Source of the DNA: Halorhabdus rudnickae
GTDB lineage: Archaea; Halobacteriota; Halobacteria; Halobacteriales; Haloarculaceae
Assembly: GCF_900880625.1 (NCBI RefSeq)
Contig: NZ_CAAHFB010000001.1
Coordinates: 1,736,001 to 1,800,000, forward strand
Direction: 5' to 3'
Length of the DNA: 64,000 bases
Both the position numbers and the translations under genes were made by a program. This document shows positions 1 to 9,910 of this stretch, piece after piece; within the stretch, counting starts at the first letter, position 1, and each line of letters starts with the position of its first letter. Under the pieces are notes generated by a model. The model searched no databases. It saw only the letters and a list, made by a program, of their open reading frames with translations, and was not told where the DNA came from.

Positions 1-817
1 CATGGAGGAGACCGTGCCCGTCACTGTCGTCGAGACGCCGCCGATGCGGGCGGTGGCTCTGCGAGCCTACGAAGACACGCCGTACGGCCTGCGCCCCCTC
101 ACGGAGGTCTGGACCGACGAGTTCCATCCGGATCTCGATCGGGCCATCGACCTCCCGGAGGGCCAGGACCGCGACGCCACAGAGGAACAGATCAGGAGCG
201 CCTTGGACGACGGTCGTCTCGGGGACGTGCGTCTCATCACGCACACGGTCCCGGGCGAGCTCGCAGGCGTTCCCAAGAACGAACCGGACGTCATGGAGAC
301 CCGCGTCGGCGGCGGTTCGCTGACCGATCGCCTCGAGCACGGCCTCGAACTGCTCAACGACGGCGAGTACGCCATGACCGACGTCTTCCGCGCCGGCGAG
401 TACGCCGACGTGGCGGGCGTCACCAAGGGCAAGGGCACCCAGGGCCCCGTCAAGCGCTGGGGCGTCCAGAAACGGAAGGGCAAACACGCCCGCCAGGGCT
501 GGCGCCGCCGGATCGGCAACCTGGGTCCGTGGAACCCCTCGCGGGTTCGCTCGACGGTGCCCCAGCAGGGCCAGACCGGCTACCACCAGCGCACCGAACT
601 CAACAAGCGCCTCATCGACCTCGGCGACGACGACGTCACCCCCGACGGTGGCTTCGTCAACTACGGCGAGGTCGACGGGGAGTACGCGCTCGTCAAGGGC
701 TCGGTTCCCGGGCCCGAGGAGCGCCTGGTTCGCCTGCGCCCGGCCGTCCGGCCGACCGACCAGCCGCGTCTCGACCCCGAGGTGCGGTACGTCTCTACGG
801 AGTCAAACCAGGGGTGA
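1..817 (+). CDS. rpl3: 50S ribosomal protein L3 (uL3), 5'-truncated by window edge
   Basis: Large-subunit protein reaching towards the peptidyl-transferase centre. The frame is open to the window edge, so the ATG at position 2 is an internal Met. From memory of haloarchaeal L3 (about 338 aa), roughly 65 N-terminal residues lie outside. The visible 271 residues include the conserved basic block GTQGPVKRWGVQ (about residues 143-154) and the tail PAVRPTDQPRLDPEVRYV. The stop is 5 bp before rpl4, so the two are co-transcribed. Identity is certain; only the start is missing. Confidence 0.97.
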   Translation, partial: MEETVPVTVVETPPMRAVALRAYEDTPYGLRPLTEVWTDEFHPDLDRAIDLPEGQDRDATEEQIRSALDDGRLGDVRLITHTVPGELAGVPKNEPDVMETRVGGGSLTDRLEHGLELLNDGEYAMTDVFRAGEYADVAGVTKGKGTQGPVKRWGVQKRKGKHARQGWRRRIGNLGPWNPSRVRSTVPQQGQTGYHQRTELNKRLIDLGDDDVTPDGGFVNYGEVDGEYALVKGSVPGPEERLVRLRPAVRPTDQPRLDPEVRYVSTESNQG

Positions 818-822
818 GATGA

Positions 823-1566
823 ATGCAGGCAACACTACACGACCTGGACGGCAGCGCCGACGGCGAGGTCGAGCTGCCGGACGTCTTCGAGACGCCCTAC
901 CGGCCCGACCTCATCAAGTCGGCAGTGCTCGCCGCCCAGGCCAACCGCAAGCAGAAGTACGGAGCCGACGAGTACGCGGGCCTGCGGACGCCCGCCGAGT
1001 CGATGGGGAGTGGCCGCGGTCAGGCCCACGTCCCCCAGCAGGACGGCCAGGCACGACGCGTCCCCCAGACGGTGGGGGGCCGGCCGGCCCACCCGCCGAA
1101 GGCCGAGAAAGACCCTGCGCCCGACCTCAACGACAAGGAACGCAAACTTGCGACCCGATCGGCGATCGCGGCGACCGCCGACGCGGATCTGGTCGCAGAG
1201 CGCGGTCACGAGTTCGACGAAGGTGTCGACCTGCCGCTGGTCGTCTCTGATTCCTTCGAGGATCTCCAGAAGACCCAGGCAGTCGTCGACGTGCTCGAGA
1301 GCCTCGGCGTCCACGCGGACATCGAGCGGGCCGACGACCGGACCGTGCGAGCCGGCCAGGGGACGACCCGCGGCCGGAAGTACCGCACGCCGACGTCGAT
1401 CCTGTTCGTCACGAGCGAGGAGCCCTCGAAAGCGGCCCGCAACCTCGCGGGCGCGGACGTCACGACCGCACGCGAAGTCAACACGGAAGACCTCGCGCCG
1501 GGCGCGACGGGCGGGCGACTCACCGTCTGGACGGAAAGCGCACTCGCGGAGGTGGCCGACCGATGA
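823..1566 (+). CDS. rpl4: 50S ribosomal protein L4 (uL4)
   Basis: Large-subunit protein whose long loop lines the exit tunnel. At 247 aa it has the normal archaeal length. The tunnel-loop segment (about residues 60-90, SMGSGRGQAHVPQQDG) is Gly/Arg-rich as expected, followed by the globular Rossmann-like part. The ATG lies 5 bp after the rpl3 stop, and the 3' end overlaps rpl23 by 4 bp (ATGA), which indicates translational coupling. Confidence 0.97.
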   Translation: MQATLHDLDGSADGEVELPDVFETPYRPDLIKSAVLAAQANRKQKYGADEYAGLRTPAESMGSGRGQAHVPQQDGQARRVPQTVGGRPAHPPKAEKDPAPDLNDKERKLATRSAIAATADADLVAERGHEFDEGVDLPLVVSDSFEDLQKTQAVVDVLESLGVHADIERADDRTVRAGQGTTRGRKYRTPTSILFVTSEEPSKAARNLAGADVTTAREVNTEDLAPGATGGRLTVWTESALAEVADR

Positions 1567-1826
1567 CCGATCCGATCGACGTCATCGAGCACCCTCACGT
1601 CACCGAAAAGGCCATGGACAAGATGGACTTCCAGAACAAGCTGCAGTTCATCGTCAAGACGGACGCGGCCAAGGCCGACGTACGCGAGGCCGTCGAGCAG
1701 CAGTTCGACGTGACGGTCGAGAACGTGAACACGCAGGTCACGATGAATGGCAACAAAAAGGCGGAGGTTACCCTCTCGGCTGACGACGACGCCGAGGAGA
1801 TCGCCTCCCGAATCGGGGTGTTCTGA
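1563..1826 (+). CDS. rpl23: 50S ribosomal protein L23 (uL23)
   Basis: Small (87 aa) large-subunit protein at the tunnel exit, a docking site for SRP and the translocon. The N-terminus IDVIEHPHVTEKAMDKMD carries the family signature (HPxxTEKA). Strongly acidic C-terminal half, as expected in a high-salt cytoplasm. The start overlaps the rpl4 stop by 4 bp; rpl2 begins 2 bp after its stop. Confidence 0.96.
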   Translation: MTDPIDVIEHPHVTEKAMDKMDFQNKLQFIVKTDAAKADVREAVEQQFDVTVENVNTQVTMNGNKKAEVTLSADDDAEEIASRIGVF

Positions 1827-1828
1827 AC

Positions 1829-2557
1829 ATGGGACGACGTATTCAGGGACAACGACGCGGTCGCGGGACGCCCACGTTCCGGGCGCCCTCCCATCGCTAC
1901 AAGTCCGATCTCTCACACCGGAGCACCGAAGCGCGTGACGGCGATCTCATTGCGGGTACGGTCGTGGATATCGAACACGATCCGGCCCGGAGCGCGCCCG
2001 TCGCCGCCGTCGAGTTCGAAGATGGTGACCAACGACTGGTACTGGCGCCGGAAGGCGTCGGCGTCGGCGACGAGATCCAGGTCGGGGTCAGCGCGGATAT
2101 CAAGCCGGGCAACACGTTGCCACTGGCGGAGATCCCCGAGGGCGTCCAGATCTGTAACGTCGAGGCTAATCCCGGCGACGGTGGGCAGTTCGCCCGCGCG
2201 TCGGGCGTCTCGGCCCAGTTGATGGCCCACGACCGCAACGTAACGGTCGTTCAGTTGCCCAGCGACGAGGTCAAGCGACTGGATCCGGACTGCCGGGCGA
2301 CGATCGGCGTCGTCGCGGGCGGCGGCCGGACGGAGAAGCCCTTCGTGAAGGCAGGCAACAAGTACCACAAGATGGCCTCCCGCGGGACGAAGTGGCCGCG
2401 GGTCCGCGGTGTCGCGATGAACGCCGTCGATCACCCCTTCGGTGGTGGCGGCCGCCAGCATCCCGGCAAGCCCAAGTCCATCTCACGCAACGCCCCGCCG
2501 GGCCGGAAAGTGGGCGACATCTCCTCGCGACGCACCGGCCGAGGTGAGGACCAATGA
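1829..2557 (+). CDS. rpl2: 50S ribosomal protein L2 (uL2)
   Basis: Core large-subunit protein needed for subunit joining and peptidyl transfer. 242 aa, the usual archaeal length. The invariant motif [12 protein letters not shown] is at about residues 200-211 and includes the histidine close to the catalytic centre. The N-terminus [13 protein letters not shown] is the standard archaeal form and fixes the start. The stop overlaps rps19 by 4 bp. Confidence 0.98.
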   Translation: MGRRIQGQRRGRGTPTFRAPSHRYKSDLSHRSTEARDGDLIAGTVVDIEHDPARSAPVAAVEFEDGDQRLVLAPEGVGVGDEIQVGVSADIKPGNTLPLAEIPEGVQICNVEANPGDGGQFARASGVSAQLMAHDRNVTVVQLPSDEVKRLDPDCRATIGVVAGGGRTEKPFVKAGNKYHKMASRGTKWPRVRGVAMNAVDHPFGGGGRQHPGKPKSISRNAPPGRKVGDISSRRTGRGEDQ

Positions 2558-2979
2558 GTTCGAGTGACTATCAGATCGGCCACGAGGGTGAGTTCACCTA
2601 CCGTGGTCACACGCTAGAGGAGTTGCAGGAGATGTCGATCGAGGAAGTCGCGGAACTGTTACCCGCACGCAAGCGGCGAAGCATCAAACGCGGCCTGTCC
2701 TACGAAAAGGAACAACTGCTCGAGAAGGCCCGCGAGGCCGGCGAGGAGGAGACGGCGAACGACCCGATCAGGACCCACCTGCGGGACATGCCGATCCTCC
2801 CCGAGTTCGTCGGGATCACCTTTGCGGTCCACAACGGCCAGAGCTTCGAGCGCGTGAAGGTCGAACCGGAGATGATCGGCCATTACCTGGGCGAGTTCCA
2901 GCTCACGCGCACGAGCGTCGAGCACGGACAGGCCGGGATCGGGGCGACCCGCTCCTCGAAGTTCGTGCCCCTCAAGTAA
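2554..2979 (+). CDS. rps19: 30S ribosomal protein S19 (uS19)
   Basis: Small-subunit head protein near the A-site. 141 aa, the archaeal/eukaryotic (S15e-like) form with an N-terminal extension. Signature motifs [19 protein letters not shown] and the C-terminal [11 protein letters not shown] are both present. It overlaps rpl2 by 4 bp and is followed after 3 bp by rpl22. Confidence 0.97.
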   Translation: MSSSDYQIGHEGEFTYRGHTLEELQEMSIEEVAELLPARKRRSIKRGLSYEKEQLLEKAREAGEEETANDPIRTHLRDMPILPEFVGITFAVHNGQSFERVKVEPEMIGHYLGEFQLTRTSVEHGQAGIGATRSSKFVPLK

Positions 2980-2982
2980 TCC

Positions 2983-3459
2983 ATGGGAATCAGCTACTCA
3001 GTCGACGCAGATCCGGAGACGACGGCGAAAGCGATGCTCCGGGAGCGTCAGATGAGCCACAAGCACAGCAAGGCCATCGCCCGGGAGATCAAGGGCATGA
3101 CCGCCGAGGCGGCGGTCGCCTATCTCGAGGACGTCATCGAGGGCGCCCAGTCGGTGCCCTTCAAGTCCCACAATTCGGGCGTCGGCCACCGATCAGACGT
3201 CGAGGGCTGGGACGCCGGCCGATACCCCGAGAAGGCCAGCGAGGCCTTCCTCGACCTGCTCGAGAACGCCATCGGCAACGCCGAGTACGCGGGCCAAGAC
3301 GGCGAGTCCATGGAGATCATGCACGTCGCCGCTCACAAGGTCGGCGAGCAGCGTGGTCGCCAGCCCCGTGCAATGGGTCGAGCCAACGAGTGGAACACGC
3401 CGGAGGTCGACGTCGAACTCATCCTGGTAGAACCCGACGCCGAGGAGGGTGATGCCTGA
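2983..3459 (+). CDS. rpl22: 50S ribosomal protein L22 (uL22)
   Basis: Large-subunit protein whose beta-hairpin lines the exit tunnel. 158 aa, archaeal L17e-like form. Recognised by the N-terminal DPETTAKAMLRERQMSHKHS and the C-terminal part GRQPRAMGRANEWNTPEVDV. The last base of its stop is the first base of the rps3 ATG (TGATG overlap). Confidence 0.96.
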   Translation: MGISYSVDADPETTAKAMLRERQMSHKHSKAIAREIKGMTAEAAVAYLEDVIEGAQSVPFKSHNSGVGHRSDVEGWDAGRYPEKASEAFLDLLENAIGNAEYAGQDGESMEIMHVAAHKVGEQRGRQPRAMGRANEWNTPEVDVELILVEPDAEEGDA

Positions 3460-4478
3460 TGGCCGACGAACTGCAGTTCATCGAGGACGGCCTCCAGCGC
3501 ACCCAGATCGACGAGTTCTTCGAGGACGAACTCGGTCGGGCGGGCTACGGCGGCATGGAAGTCGCTAAGACGCCGATGGGGACCCAGATCGTCCTCAAGG
3601 CCGAAAAGCCCGGCATGGTGATCGGGAAGGGTGGGAAGAACATCCGCAAGATCACCACCACCCTCGAAGAGGAGTTCGACCTCGAGGACCCCCAGGTCGA
3701 CGTCCAGGAGGTCGAGGAGCCGGATCTGAACGCCCGGATCGTCGCCGATCGCCTGGCCAACGCCTTAGAGCGCGGCTGGTACTTCCGGAAGGCCGGTCAC
3801 ACGACGATCGACCGGATCATGGAAGCCGGCGCGAAGGGTGCCGAGATCGTCCTCTCGGGGAAGGTCACAGGCGCCCGCTCCCGCGTCGAGAAGTTCAACC
3901 GCGGCTACATCAAGCACAACGGCGAACCCGCCGAGGACATCGTCGACCACGGTCAGGGCGTCGCCGTCATGAAGCTCGGCACGATCGGCGTGGACGTCAA
4001 GATCATCCCGCCGGAGGCCGAGCTGCCCGACGACTTCGAGATCTACGAGGACGTCGACGTCTCGGAGTACGTCGAAGAAGTCGAAGGCGACTCGGTCGAG
4101 GAGCTACTCACCGGCGAGCCCGAAGAGGGCGAGGATGACGCGGAAGCCGCGACGGGCGCGCCGCCCGAGGAATCCGAGGAGGCGGCCGACGAGGACGCCC
4201 CCGAGGAGGAAGTCGTCGAGGAGGCTGCCGAGGCCGAAGAGTTCGACGACGTCGATGTCCCGGACGATTCGGGTGTCGAGGAAGACCTCGACGAACTCGA
4301 GTCGGCCGTCGACGAGGAACTCGACGAGGAGACAGAAGAAGAGGCCGAGGAACTCCTCGAAGAGATGGACAGCGCAGAGCAGGACTCCGCGGACACTTCG
4401 AGCGGCGACGAGCCGCGAGACGACGCGGATGCAGACGCTGCCGACGACGAAGCTGACGAGGAGGGTGACGAGGAATGA
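3459..4478 (+). CDS. rps3: 30S ribosomal protein S3 (uS3) with long acidic tail
   Basis: Small-subunit protein at the mRNA entry tunnel. The KH domain is clear ([20 protein letters not shown], about residues 50-69), followed by the S3 C-terminal domain to about residue 205. The remaining 130 or so residues are almost entirely Glu, Asp, Ala and Ser, a low-complexity acidic extension. At 339 aa it is longer than most archaeal S3 (usually 210-310). It overlaps rpl29 by 4 bp. Confidence 0.97.
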   Translation: MADELQFIEDGLQRTQIDEFFEDELGRAGYGGMEVAKTPMGTQIVLKAEKPGMVIGKGGKNIRKITTTLEEEFDLEDPQVDVQEVEEPDLNARIVADRLANALERGWYFRKAGHTTIDRIMEAGAKGAEIVLSGKVTGARSRVEKFNRGYIKHNGEPAEDIVDHGQGVAVMKLGTIGVDVKIIPPEAELPDDFEIYEDVDVSEYVEEVEGDSVEELLTGEPEEGEDDAEAATGAPPEESEEAADEDAPEEEVVEEAAEAEEFDDVDVPDDSGVEEDLDELESAVDEELDEETEEEAEELLEEMDSAEQDSADTSSGDEPRDDADADAADDEADEEGDEE

Positions 4479-4684
4479 CGATCCTCCATCCCACGGAGAT
4501 CCGCGACATGACGCCCGCCGAGCGCGAGGCCGAACTCGAGGACCTCCAGACGGAACTGCTGAACGCCCGCGCCGTCCAGGCGACGGGTGGCGCTCCGGAG
4601 AACCCCGGGCGCATCAAGGAGATCCGCAAGGCGATCGCGCGGATCAAGACGATCGAAGCTGAAGAAACAGAGGAGACAGCGTAA
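4475..4684 (+). CDS. rpl29: 50S ribosomal protein L29 (uL29)
   Basis: 69-aa two-helix protein at the tunnel exit. Family signature: [20 protein letters not shown] followed by [18 protein letters not shown]. The start codon overlaps the rps3 stop (ATGA), and the final base of its stop is the A of the next ATG, so it is tightly coupled to both neighbours. Confidence 0.96.
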   Translation: MTILHPTEIRDMTPAEREAELEDLQTELLNARAVQATGGAPENPGRIKEIRKAIARIKTIEAEETEETA

Positions 4685-5001
4685 TGTCACGTACCGCCGT
4701 CACCCTGCCACGCCACGAACTGATCGGGCTCGCCGTTCGCGTCAGCGACGCGACCGATCCCGGTCTCGTGGGCATCGAGGGAACGGTCGTCAACGAGACG
4801 ACCAACACCCTCGTGATCGGGGCTGGCGGGCGGACGTGGCAGGTCCCGAAGGCCGCCGTGACCTTCGAGTTCGAACTGCCCGACGGTGCGGGGGACGATC
4901 CCGATTCGGGTGCGTCCACCGTCGTCACCGTCGAGGGAGTGCGGCTCGTTGCACGGCCAGCCAGACGGACCGAGCGGAGAGGTGATTCCACATGGCGTTA
5001 G
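4684..5001 (+). CDS. rnp1: RNase P protein component 1 (Rpp29/Pop4)
   Basis: Protein subunit of archaeal RNase P, the enzyme that trims tRNA 5' leaders. 105 aa with the Rpp29 Sm-like fold signature: [21 protein letters not shown] then ETTNTLVIG and a short basic tail ([12 protein letters not shown]). It sits between rpl29 and rps17, its conserved place in the archaeal spc cluster, and overlaps rps17 by 10 bp. Confidence 0.93.
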   Translation: MSRTAVTLPRHELIGLAVRVSDATDPGLVGIEGTVVNETTNTLVIGAGGRTWQVPKAAVTFEFELPDGAGDDPDSGASTVVTVEGVRLVARPARRTERRGDSTWR

Positions 5002-5318
5002 GATTGAACGTACGACAGCCGGACGAGACCTGTGACGACCCCAACTGCCCGTTCCACGGCACCCTCTCGGTGCGCGGGCAGACGGTCGAAGGCACGGTCG
5101 CGTCCACAGACATGGAGAAGACCGTCGTCGTCGAGCGCGAGTACGACGTCCCGGTGCCGAAATACGACCGCCTGATGAAACGGCGGAGTCGCATCCCGGC
5201 TCACGCACCCCCGTGCGTGGACCTGGATGAGGGCGACACGGTCACGATCGCAGAGACCCGACCACTCTCGAAGACGAAATCACACGTAGTGGTCGAGAAA
5301 CACGGAGGTGAGGCCTGA
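4992..5318 (+). CDS. rps17: 30S ribosomal protein S17 (uS17)
   Basis: Primary 16S rRNA binder. 108 aa, archaeal form with the N-terminal segment [17 protein letters not shown] and the core [20 protein letters not shown]. The ATG lies inside the 3' end of rnp1 in another frame; the last base of its stop is the first base of the rpl14 ATG. Confidence 0.96.
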   Translation: MALGLNVRQPDETCDDPNCPFHGTLSVRGQTVEGTVASTDMEKTVVVEREYDVPVPKYDRLMKRRSRIPAHAPPCVDLDEGDTVTIAETRPLSKTKSHVVVEKHGGEA

Positions 5319-5716
5319 TGGAGGCCCTCAACGCCGACGTCACCCAGGGCCTAGAGAAGGGTTCGCTCGTCACGTGTGCGGACAACACGGGCGCACGCGA
5401 ACTCAAGGTCATTAGCGTCGCGGGCTACTCCGGGACGAAGAACCGCCACCCGAAGGCGGGCCTGGGCGACAAGATTACCGTCTCGGTGACCAAGGGTACC
5501 CCAGAGATGCGACGGCAGGTGCTGGAGGCAGTCGTCGTCCGCCAGCGCAAGCCGATCCGGCGACCCGACGGCCAGCGCGTGAAGTTCGAGGATAACGCGG
5601 CCGTCATCGTCGACGAGAACGAGGATCCCCGAGGGACCGAACTTCGCGGGCCGATCGCCCGCGAGGTGGCCGAACGCTTTGGCTCCATCGCCTCGGCAGC
5701 CACGATGATCGTATAG
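5318..5716 (+). CDS. rpl14: 50S ribosomal protein L14 (uL14)
   Basis: Intersubunit-bridge protein of the large subunit. 132 aa with the conserved [15 protein letters not shown] block near the N-terminus and the C-terminal [18 protein letters not shown]. Normal length. Two bases separate it from rpl24. Confidence 0.97.
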   Translation: MEALNADVTQGLEKGSLVTCADNTGARELKVISVAGYSGTKNRHPKAGLGDKITVSVTKGTPEMRRQVLEAVVVRQRKPIRRPDGQRVKFEDNAAVIVDENEDPRGTELRGPIAREVAERFGSIASAATMIV

Positions 5717-5718
5717 CT

Positions 5719-6075
5719 ATGAGTGAACAACCAACCAAACAGCGCAACGAGACCGAGCGCGCGCCGTTGCACGAGCGACACAAGCAGGTCCACGCGACGC
5801 TGACCGACGACCTCCGCGAGGAGTACGACACCCGACGCGTCCGCGTCAACGCGGGCGACACGGTCGAGGTCATGCGCGGCGACTTCGCCGGCGAAGAGGG
5901 CGAAGTGCTCGACGTCGACCTCCGGGACGCGACGATCAGCGTCGAGGACGTCACCGTCGAGACCGCCGATGGCGAGGAAACTCCCCGCCGTCTAGAGGCC
6001 AGTAACGTCCGCGTGACTGATCTGGACCTCGCTGACGACGTGCGACGGCAGCGACTCGAGGAGGACGAACAATGA
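5719..6075 (+). CDS. rpl24: 50S ribosomal protein L24 (uL24)
   Basis: Assembly-initiator protein of the large subunit. The KOW motif is at about residues 42-58 ([19 protein letters not shown]). 118 aa, the archaeal/L26e-like form with the N-terminal segment [20 protein letters not shown]. It overlaps rps4e by 4 bp. Confidence 0.96.
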   Translation: MSEQPTKQRNETERAPLHERHKQVHATLTDDLREEYDTRRVRVNAGDTVEVMRGDFAGEEGEVLDVDLRDATISVEDVTVETADGEETPRRLEASNVRVTDLDLADDVRRQRLEEDEQ

Positions 6076-6863
6076 GCAACCACCAGAAACGACTCTCGGT
6101 ACCGGAACGCTGGCCGGTCGAGCGCAAGACCGAGACCTTCACCGTCAAGGCCGACGCCGGCCCACACGGCGAGGCCGGCGTGCCCCTGCTGATCGTCCTC
6201 CGGGACGTCCTGGGGTACGTCGACAGCCGCAAGGAGGCTCGCTTCGCGCTCGATCAGGACCAGGTGCTGATCAACGGCGACCCCGAAAGCGACGAAACCC
6301 GTCCCGTGGGGATGTTCGACATCCTTGCGTTCATGGAGCGCGAGGAGTTCTACCGCGTGTTCCCCGGCGAGGGCGGTCGGCTCGCGCTGACGCCCATCGA
6401 CGAGGACGCAGCCCAGTCAAAGCTCGGCAAGATCGTCGAGAAGGGTAACGTCCCCGGCGGCGACCTCCAGCTGACGCTGCACGACGGCGAGACGCTGCTG
6501 GTCGGCGAGGACGCCCCCTACGAGGGCAACGACTCGATCGTCGTTGCCAACGACAGCGAGGAGATCGTTGCCCACTTCGAGTACGAGGAGGGCGCTCTCG
6601 TTACGGCCGTCGATGGCCAGCACGCCGGCGAGATCGGGACGATCGAAGAGATCCAGGTCACGCCCGGCAGTGCCGACAACAACGTCATCGTCGAACGCGA
6701 GGACGGCTCGACAGTCGAGACCGTCGAGGAGTACGTCGTCGTCATCGACGAGAACTTTACTAGCGACGACGCCGACGAGGACGTCAAGGAGGACGAATCC
6801 GACGCAGAAGCCGACGAGGCCGACGCCGAGGACGCGTCCGAAGACGGAGGTGCTGAGGAATGA
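6072..6863 (+). CDS. rps4e: 30S ribosomal protein S4e (eS4)
   Basis: Archaeal/eukaryotic-specific small-subunit protein. It begins with [20 protein letters not shown], followed by an S4-like RNA-binding segment ([20 protein letters not shown]), the central S4e domain and a KOW-like region ([14 protein letters not shown]). The last 35 or so residues form an acidic tail, extending the protein to 263 aa against about 235 in other haloarchaea. It overlaps rpl5 by 4 bp. Confidence 0.95.
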   Translation: MSNHQKRLSVPERWPVERKTETFTVKADAGPHGEAGVPLLIVLRDVLGYVDSRKEARFALDQDQVLINGDPESDETRPVGMFDILAFMEREEFYRVFPGEGGRLALTPIDEDAAQSKLGKIVEKGNVPGGDLQLTLHDGETLLVGEDAPYEGNDSIVVANDSEEIVAHFEYEEGALVTAVDGQHAGEIGTIEEIQVTPGSADNNVIVEREDGSTVETVEEYVVVIDENFTSDDADEDVKEDESDAEADEADAEDASEDGGAEE

Positions 6864-7387
6864 GCTCCGAGACCGAGGCCGGGTTCCACCCGATGCGCGA
6901 GCCGTCCGTCGAGAAGGTCGTCGTCCACATGGGCATCGGTCAGGGCGGTCAGCAGCTGGCTGACGCAGAGGAGATCTTGGCAGAGATCGCCGGCCAGCAG
7001 CCCGTCCGGACCAACGCCAAGGCGACCGTCGGCGAGTTCGAAATCCGGCAGGGTGACCCCGTCGGGACAAAGGTCACGCTGCGGGATGAGGACGCCGAGG
7101 AGTTCCTCGAGACGGCACTGGAACTGGTCGACATCGAAGCGTCGCAGTTCGACGAGACCGGCAACTTCAGCTTCGGTGTCGAGGAACATACTGACTTCCC
7201 CAGCCAGGAGTACGACCCGACCATCGGGATCTACGGGCTGGACGTGACGGTGAACCTGACGCGGCCGGGCTATCGCGTCACCAAGCGCGATAAGGCGTCC
7301 CGGGCGATCCCCGCGAACCATCGGCTCGATCCGGAGGACGCGATCGCGTTCGTCGAGTCGACCTTCGACGTGGAGGTGAGCGAATGA
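6860..7387 (+). CDS. rpl5: 50S ribosomal protein L5 (uL5)
   Basis: 5S rRNA-binding protein of the central protuberance. 175 aa, archaeal L11e-like. Motifs: [37 protein letters not shown] and [18 protein letters not shown]. It overlaps rps14 by 4 bp. A 389-aa open frame on the opposite strand here is codon-bias noise, not a gene. Confidence 0.97.
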   Translation: MSSETEAGFHPMREPSVEKVVVHMGIGQGGQQLADAEEILAEIAGQQPVRTNAKATVGEFEIRQGDPVGTKVTLRDEDAEEFLETALELVDIEASQFDETGNFSFGVEEHTDFPSQEYDPTIGIYGLDVTVNLTRPGYRVTKRDKASRAIPANHRLDPEDAIAFVESTFDVEVSE

Positions 7388-7578
7388 GCGAGAGCGAGAC
7401 AGACAGCGACACGGGCGCAGAAGCAACCGGCGAGCAGGCCGCAAAGCGGACCGGCCAGCTAGAGGCCTGCCAGCGCTGCGGGCGCGAACAGGGCCTTGTC
7501 GGCAAGTACGACATCTTCCTGTGCCGGCAGTGTTTCCGGGAGATCGCCCCCGACATGGGATTCGAGAAGTACAGCTAA
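7384..7578 (+). CDS. rps14: 30S ribosomal protein S14 (uS14), zinc-binding
   Basis: Small-subunit head protein. 64 aa including an acidic N-terminal stretch; the conserved C-terminal half carries a four-cysteine zinc site (CQRCG ... FLCRQC), the C+ form of uS14. The ending MGFEKYS is typical. It overlaps rpl5 by 4 bp; rps8 begins 2 bp after its stop. Confidence 0.95.
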   Translation: MSESETDSDTGAEATGEQAAKRTGQLEACQRCGREQGLVGKYDIFLCRQCFREIAPDMGFEKYS

Positions 7579-7580
7579 CG

Positions 7581-7973
7581 ATGACAGGAAACGATCCACT
7601 CAGCGCGGCGCTCGCGGAGATCGATAACGCCGAGAGCGTCGGCCAGCTGTCACACATAGTCGAGCCCGCCTCGAACGAGATCGGCAACGTCCTCGAAGTG
7701 TTCTACGACCGTGGCTACATCGACGGTTTCGAACACATCGAAGACGGCAAGGCCGGCAAATTCGAGGTCGAATTGAAAGGTGCGATCAACGAATGTGGCC
7801 CGGTCAAACCCCGCTATTCGGCGGGATCCGACGAGTTCGAGCAATGGGAGAAGCGATTCCTCCCTGCTCGGGACTACGGGACGCTCGTCGTGACCACCAG
7901 CCACGGGATCATGAGCCACTACGAGGCCCGGCAAGCGGGCGTCGGTGGCCAGGTGATCGCCTACGTATACTGA
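7581..7973 (+). CDS. rps8: 30S ribosomal protein S8 (uS8)
   Basis: Central-domain 16S rRNA binder. The start is placed at the ATG giving MTGNDPLSAALAEIDNAE, the usual archaeal N-terminus; a longer in-frame extension would overlap rps14. 130 aa, with the C-terminal signature LVVTTSHGIMSHYEARQAGV. rpl6 starts 2 bp after the stop. Confidence 0.97.
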   Translation: MTGNDPLSAALAEIDNAESVGQLSHIVEPASNEIGNVLEVFYDRGYIDGFEHIEDGKAGKFEVELKGAINECGPVKPRYSAGSDEFEQWEKRFLPARDYGTLVVTTSHGIMSHYEARQAGVGGQVIAYVY

Positions 7974-7975
7974 CA

Positions 7976-8512
7976 ATGCCACGCACAGAACTACAGCTAC
8001 CGGAGGACGTGAGTGCCGAGATGGACCATCTTGAACTCACCGTCGAAGGGCCCGAAGGCAGCGTCACGCGCCGGCTGTGGTATCCGGACGTGTCGGTCGA
8101 GGTGGCCGACGAGACGGTCGTCATCGAGTCTGCGGAAGACGACGCAAAGACGATGTCGACGATCGGGACCTTCGAGAGCCACGTGCAGAACATGTTCCAC
8201 GGCGTCACCGAGGGCTGGGAGTACGAGATGGAAGTCTTCTACTCTCACTTCCCGATGCAGGTGCGCGCCGAGGATAGCGAGATCGTCATCGAGAATTTCC
8301 TCGGAGAGCGCGCGCCGCGGACGACCCCGATCCACGGGGACACCGAGGTCGAGATCGACGAAGAGCAGATCACGCTGCGCGGGCCCAGCATCGAGGATGT
8401 CGGCCAGACGGCCGCGGACATCGAGCAGCTAACCCGCGTCACGGACAAGGATGTCCGCGTCTTCCAGGACGGCGTCTACATCACCCAGAAACCGAACCGA
8501 GGTGAGGCCTGA
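7976..8512 (+). CDS. rpl6: 50S ribosomal protein L6 (uL6)
   Basis: Large-subunit protein near the factor-binding site, made of two similar L6 folds. The start at [18 protein letters not shown] gives 178 aa, the normal archaeal size; the frame extends upstream but only inside rps8. The central segment [20 protein letters not shown] is diagnostic. Its stop overlaps the rpl32e ATG by 1 bp. Confidence 0.97.
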   Translation: MPRTELQLPEDVSAEMDHLELTVEGPEGSVTRRLWYPDVSVEVADETVVIESAEDDAKTMSTIGTFESHVQNMFHGVTEGWEYEMEVFYSHFPMQVRAEDSEIVIENFLGERAPRTTPIHGDTEVEIDEEQITLRGPSIEDVGQTAADIEQLTRVTDKDVRVFQDGVYITQKPNRGEA

Positions 8513-9468
8513 TGGCCGAAGACGAGGAATTCACGGAGTTGACGGACGTCAGCGGGATCGGCGACGGAACGGCCGAATCGCTTCGCGAGGCCGGCTTCGA
8601 GACTATTTCCGATCTGCGCGAGGCGACGGAAGACGAACTTATCGAAGTCTCGGGCATCGGCAACGCGCTGGCTGCCCGGATCAAGGCCGACATCGGCAGT
8701 GTCGAACCCGACGAGGACGTTGACGCCGATGTCGACGAGGAGTCCGAAACGGACGCCGAGACCGAGAGCGCCGAGTCCTACGAGGAACTGACAGACATCA
8801 GCGGCGTCAGCGAGGACAAAGCCGAGACGCTGCGGGAGGCGGGCTTCGAGACGGTCGAAGACGTCGCCCGCGCCGAGCAATCGGACCTGACCGCGGTCGA
8901 GGGCATCGGCAACGCCCTGGCCGCCCGAATCCAGGCCGACATCGGCGAACTCGACGTCTCGGCCGCCGAGACCGCCGAGGTCGAGGAGGCTGGTGCGGAA
9001 GCCAAAGAGGCCGAAGATGTCGAGACGGAACTGCAGGCGCGCGGCCACGCAGAGAAGACGCCCGAGTTGAGCGACGAGGAGGCACGTCTGCTCGTCCAGC
9101 GACGACGCGAGGGCAAGCCGCAGTTCAACCGGCAGGACTACCACAAGAAAAAGCGCGTCCCGACGTCCTGGCGACGCCCGCGGGGCGGCCTCTCGAAGCA
9201 GCGCCGCGGCGTCAAGGGCAAGGGCGATACTGTCGAAGCCGGATTCCGGACGCCCGAAGCGGTTCGGGGACTCCACCCCTCTGGCTTCGAGGAAGTCCGC
9301 GTCCACAACGTTGCGGACCTCGAGGGTGTCGACGGTGACAGCCAGGCAGTGCGGATCGCCTCGAAAGTCGGTGGCCGCAAGCGCGAGCGCATCGAGGAGG
9401 TCGCGGAAAACGAAGGGATCCGCGTCCTCAATCCCACCTACGTCGAAGTCGAGGTGAACGATGACTGA
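8512..9468 (+). CDS. rpl32e: 50S ribosomal protein L32e (eL32) with duplicated helix-hairpin-helix N-terminus
   Basis: Archaeal/eukaryotic large-subunit protein. The eL32 core occupies about residues 185-318 (starting near [20 protein letters not shown]). In front lie two copies of a helix-hairpin-helix DNA/RNA-binding repeat (about residues 5-60, [20 protein letters not shown], and 85-145, [20 protein letters not shown]) joined by acidic linkers. Haloarchaeal L32e proteins are often extended this way; two full repeats bring this one to 318 aa. It overlaps rpl19e by 8 bp. Confidence 0.95.
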   Translation: MAEDEEFTELTDVSGIGDGTAESLREAGFETISDLREATEDELIEVSGIGNALAARIKADIGSVEPDEDVDADVDEESETDAETESAESYEELTDISGVSEDKAETLREAGFETVEDVARAEQSDLTAVEGIGNALAARIQADIGELDVSAAETAEVEEAGAEAKEAEDVETELQARGHAEKTPELSDEEARLLVQRRREGKPQFNRQDYHKKKRVPTSWRRPRGGLSKQRRGVKGKGDTVEAGFRTPEAVRGLHPSGFEEVRVHNVADLEGVDGDSQAVRIASKVGGRKRERIEEVAENEGIRVLNPTYVEVEVNDD

Positions 9469-9910
9469 TCTGAGTGCACAGAAACGGATGGCCGCCGACG
9501 TACTGGACGTCGGGAAGAACCGCGTCTGGTTCGATCCCGAGGCCCAAGACGAGATCGCCGAGGCGATCACGCGGGCGGATCTGCGTGATCTCGTCGATCG
9601 AGGCGTCATCCGCGCCGAGGAACCGGACGGCAACTCCCGCGGACGGGCCAAAGAGCGCCAGCAGAAGCGTGCGTACGGCCACCAGAAGGGACACGGGTCC
9701 CGGAAGGGGTCTGCGGGAGCGCGACAGAACGAGAAAGAAGACTGGGTCTCGCGGATCCGTGCCCAGCGGGAACACCTTCGCGAACTCCGCGACGACGGCG
9801 AGCTGTCGCCGACGGAGTACCGCGAACTGTACGATCAGGCCAGCGGCGGCGAATTCGACGACGTCGGTGACCTGACGCGATATATTGACGACCAATACGG
9901 TGATCAGTGA
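9461..9910 (+). CDS. rpl19e: 50S ribosomal protein L19e (eL19)
   Basis: Archaeal/eukaryotic large-subunit protein with a long helix that forms an intersubunit bridge. 149 aa. Recognised by the start [20 protein letters not shown], a basic middle (about residues 55-90) and the helical ending. It overlaps rpl32e by 8 bp; rpl18 follows immediately, with the ATG at the next base after the stop. Confidence 0.96.
   Translation: MTDLSAQKRMAADVLDVGKNRVWFDPEAQDEIAEAITRADLRDLVDRGVIRAEEPDGNSRGRAKERQQKRAYGHQKGHGSRKGSAGARQNEKEDWVSRIRAQREHLRELRDDGELSPTEYRELYDQASGGEFDDVGDLTRYIDDQYGDQ

Noticed and set aside
6518-7687. 389-aa open frame antisense to rps4e, rpl5 and rps14
   Set aside because: Covers three certain ribosomal genes; no domain pattern.
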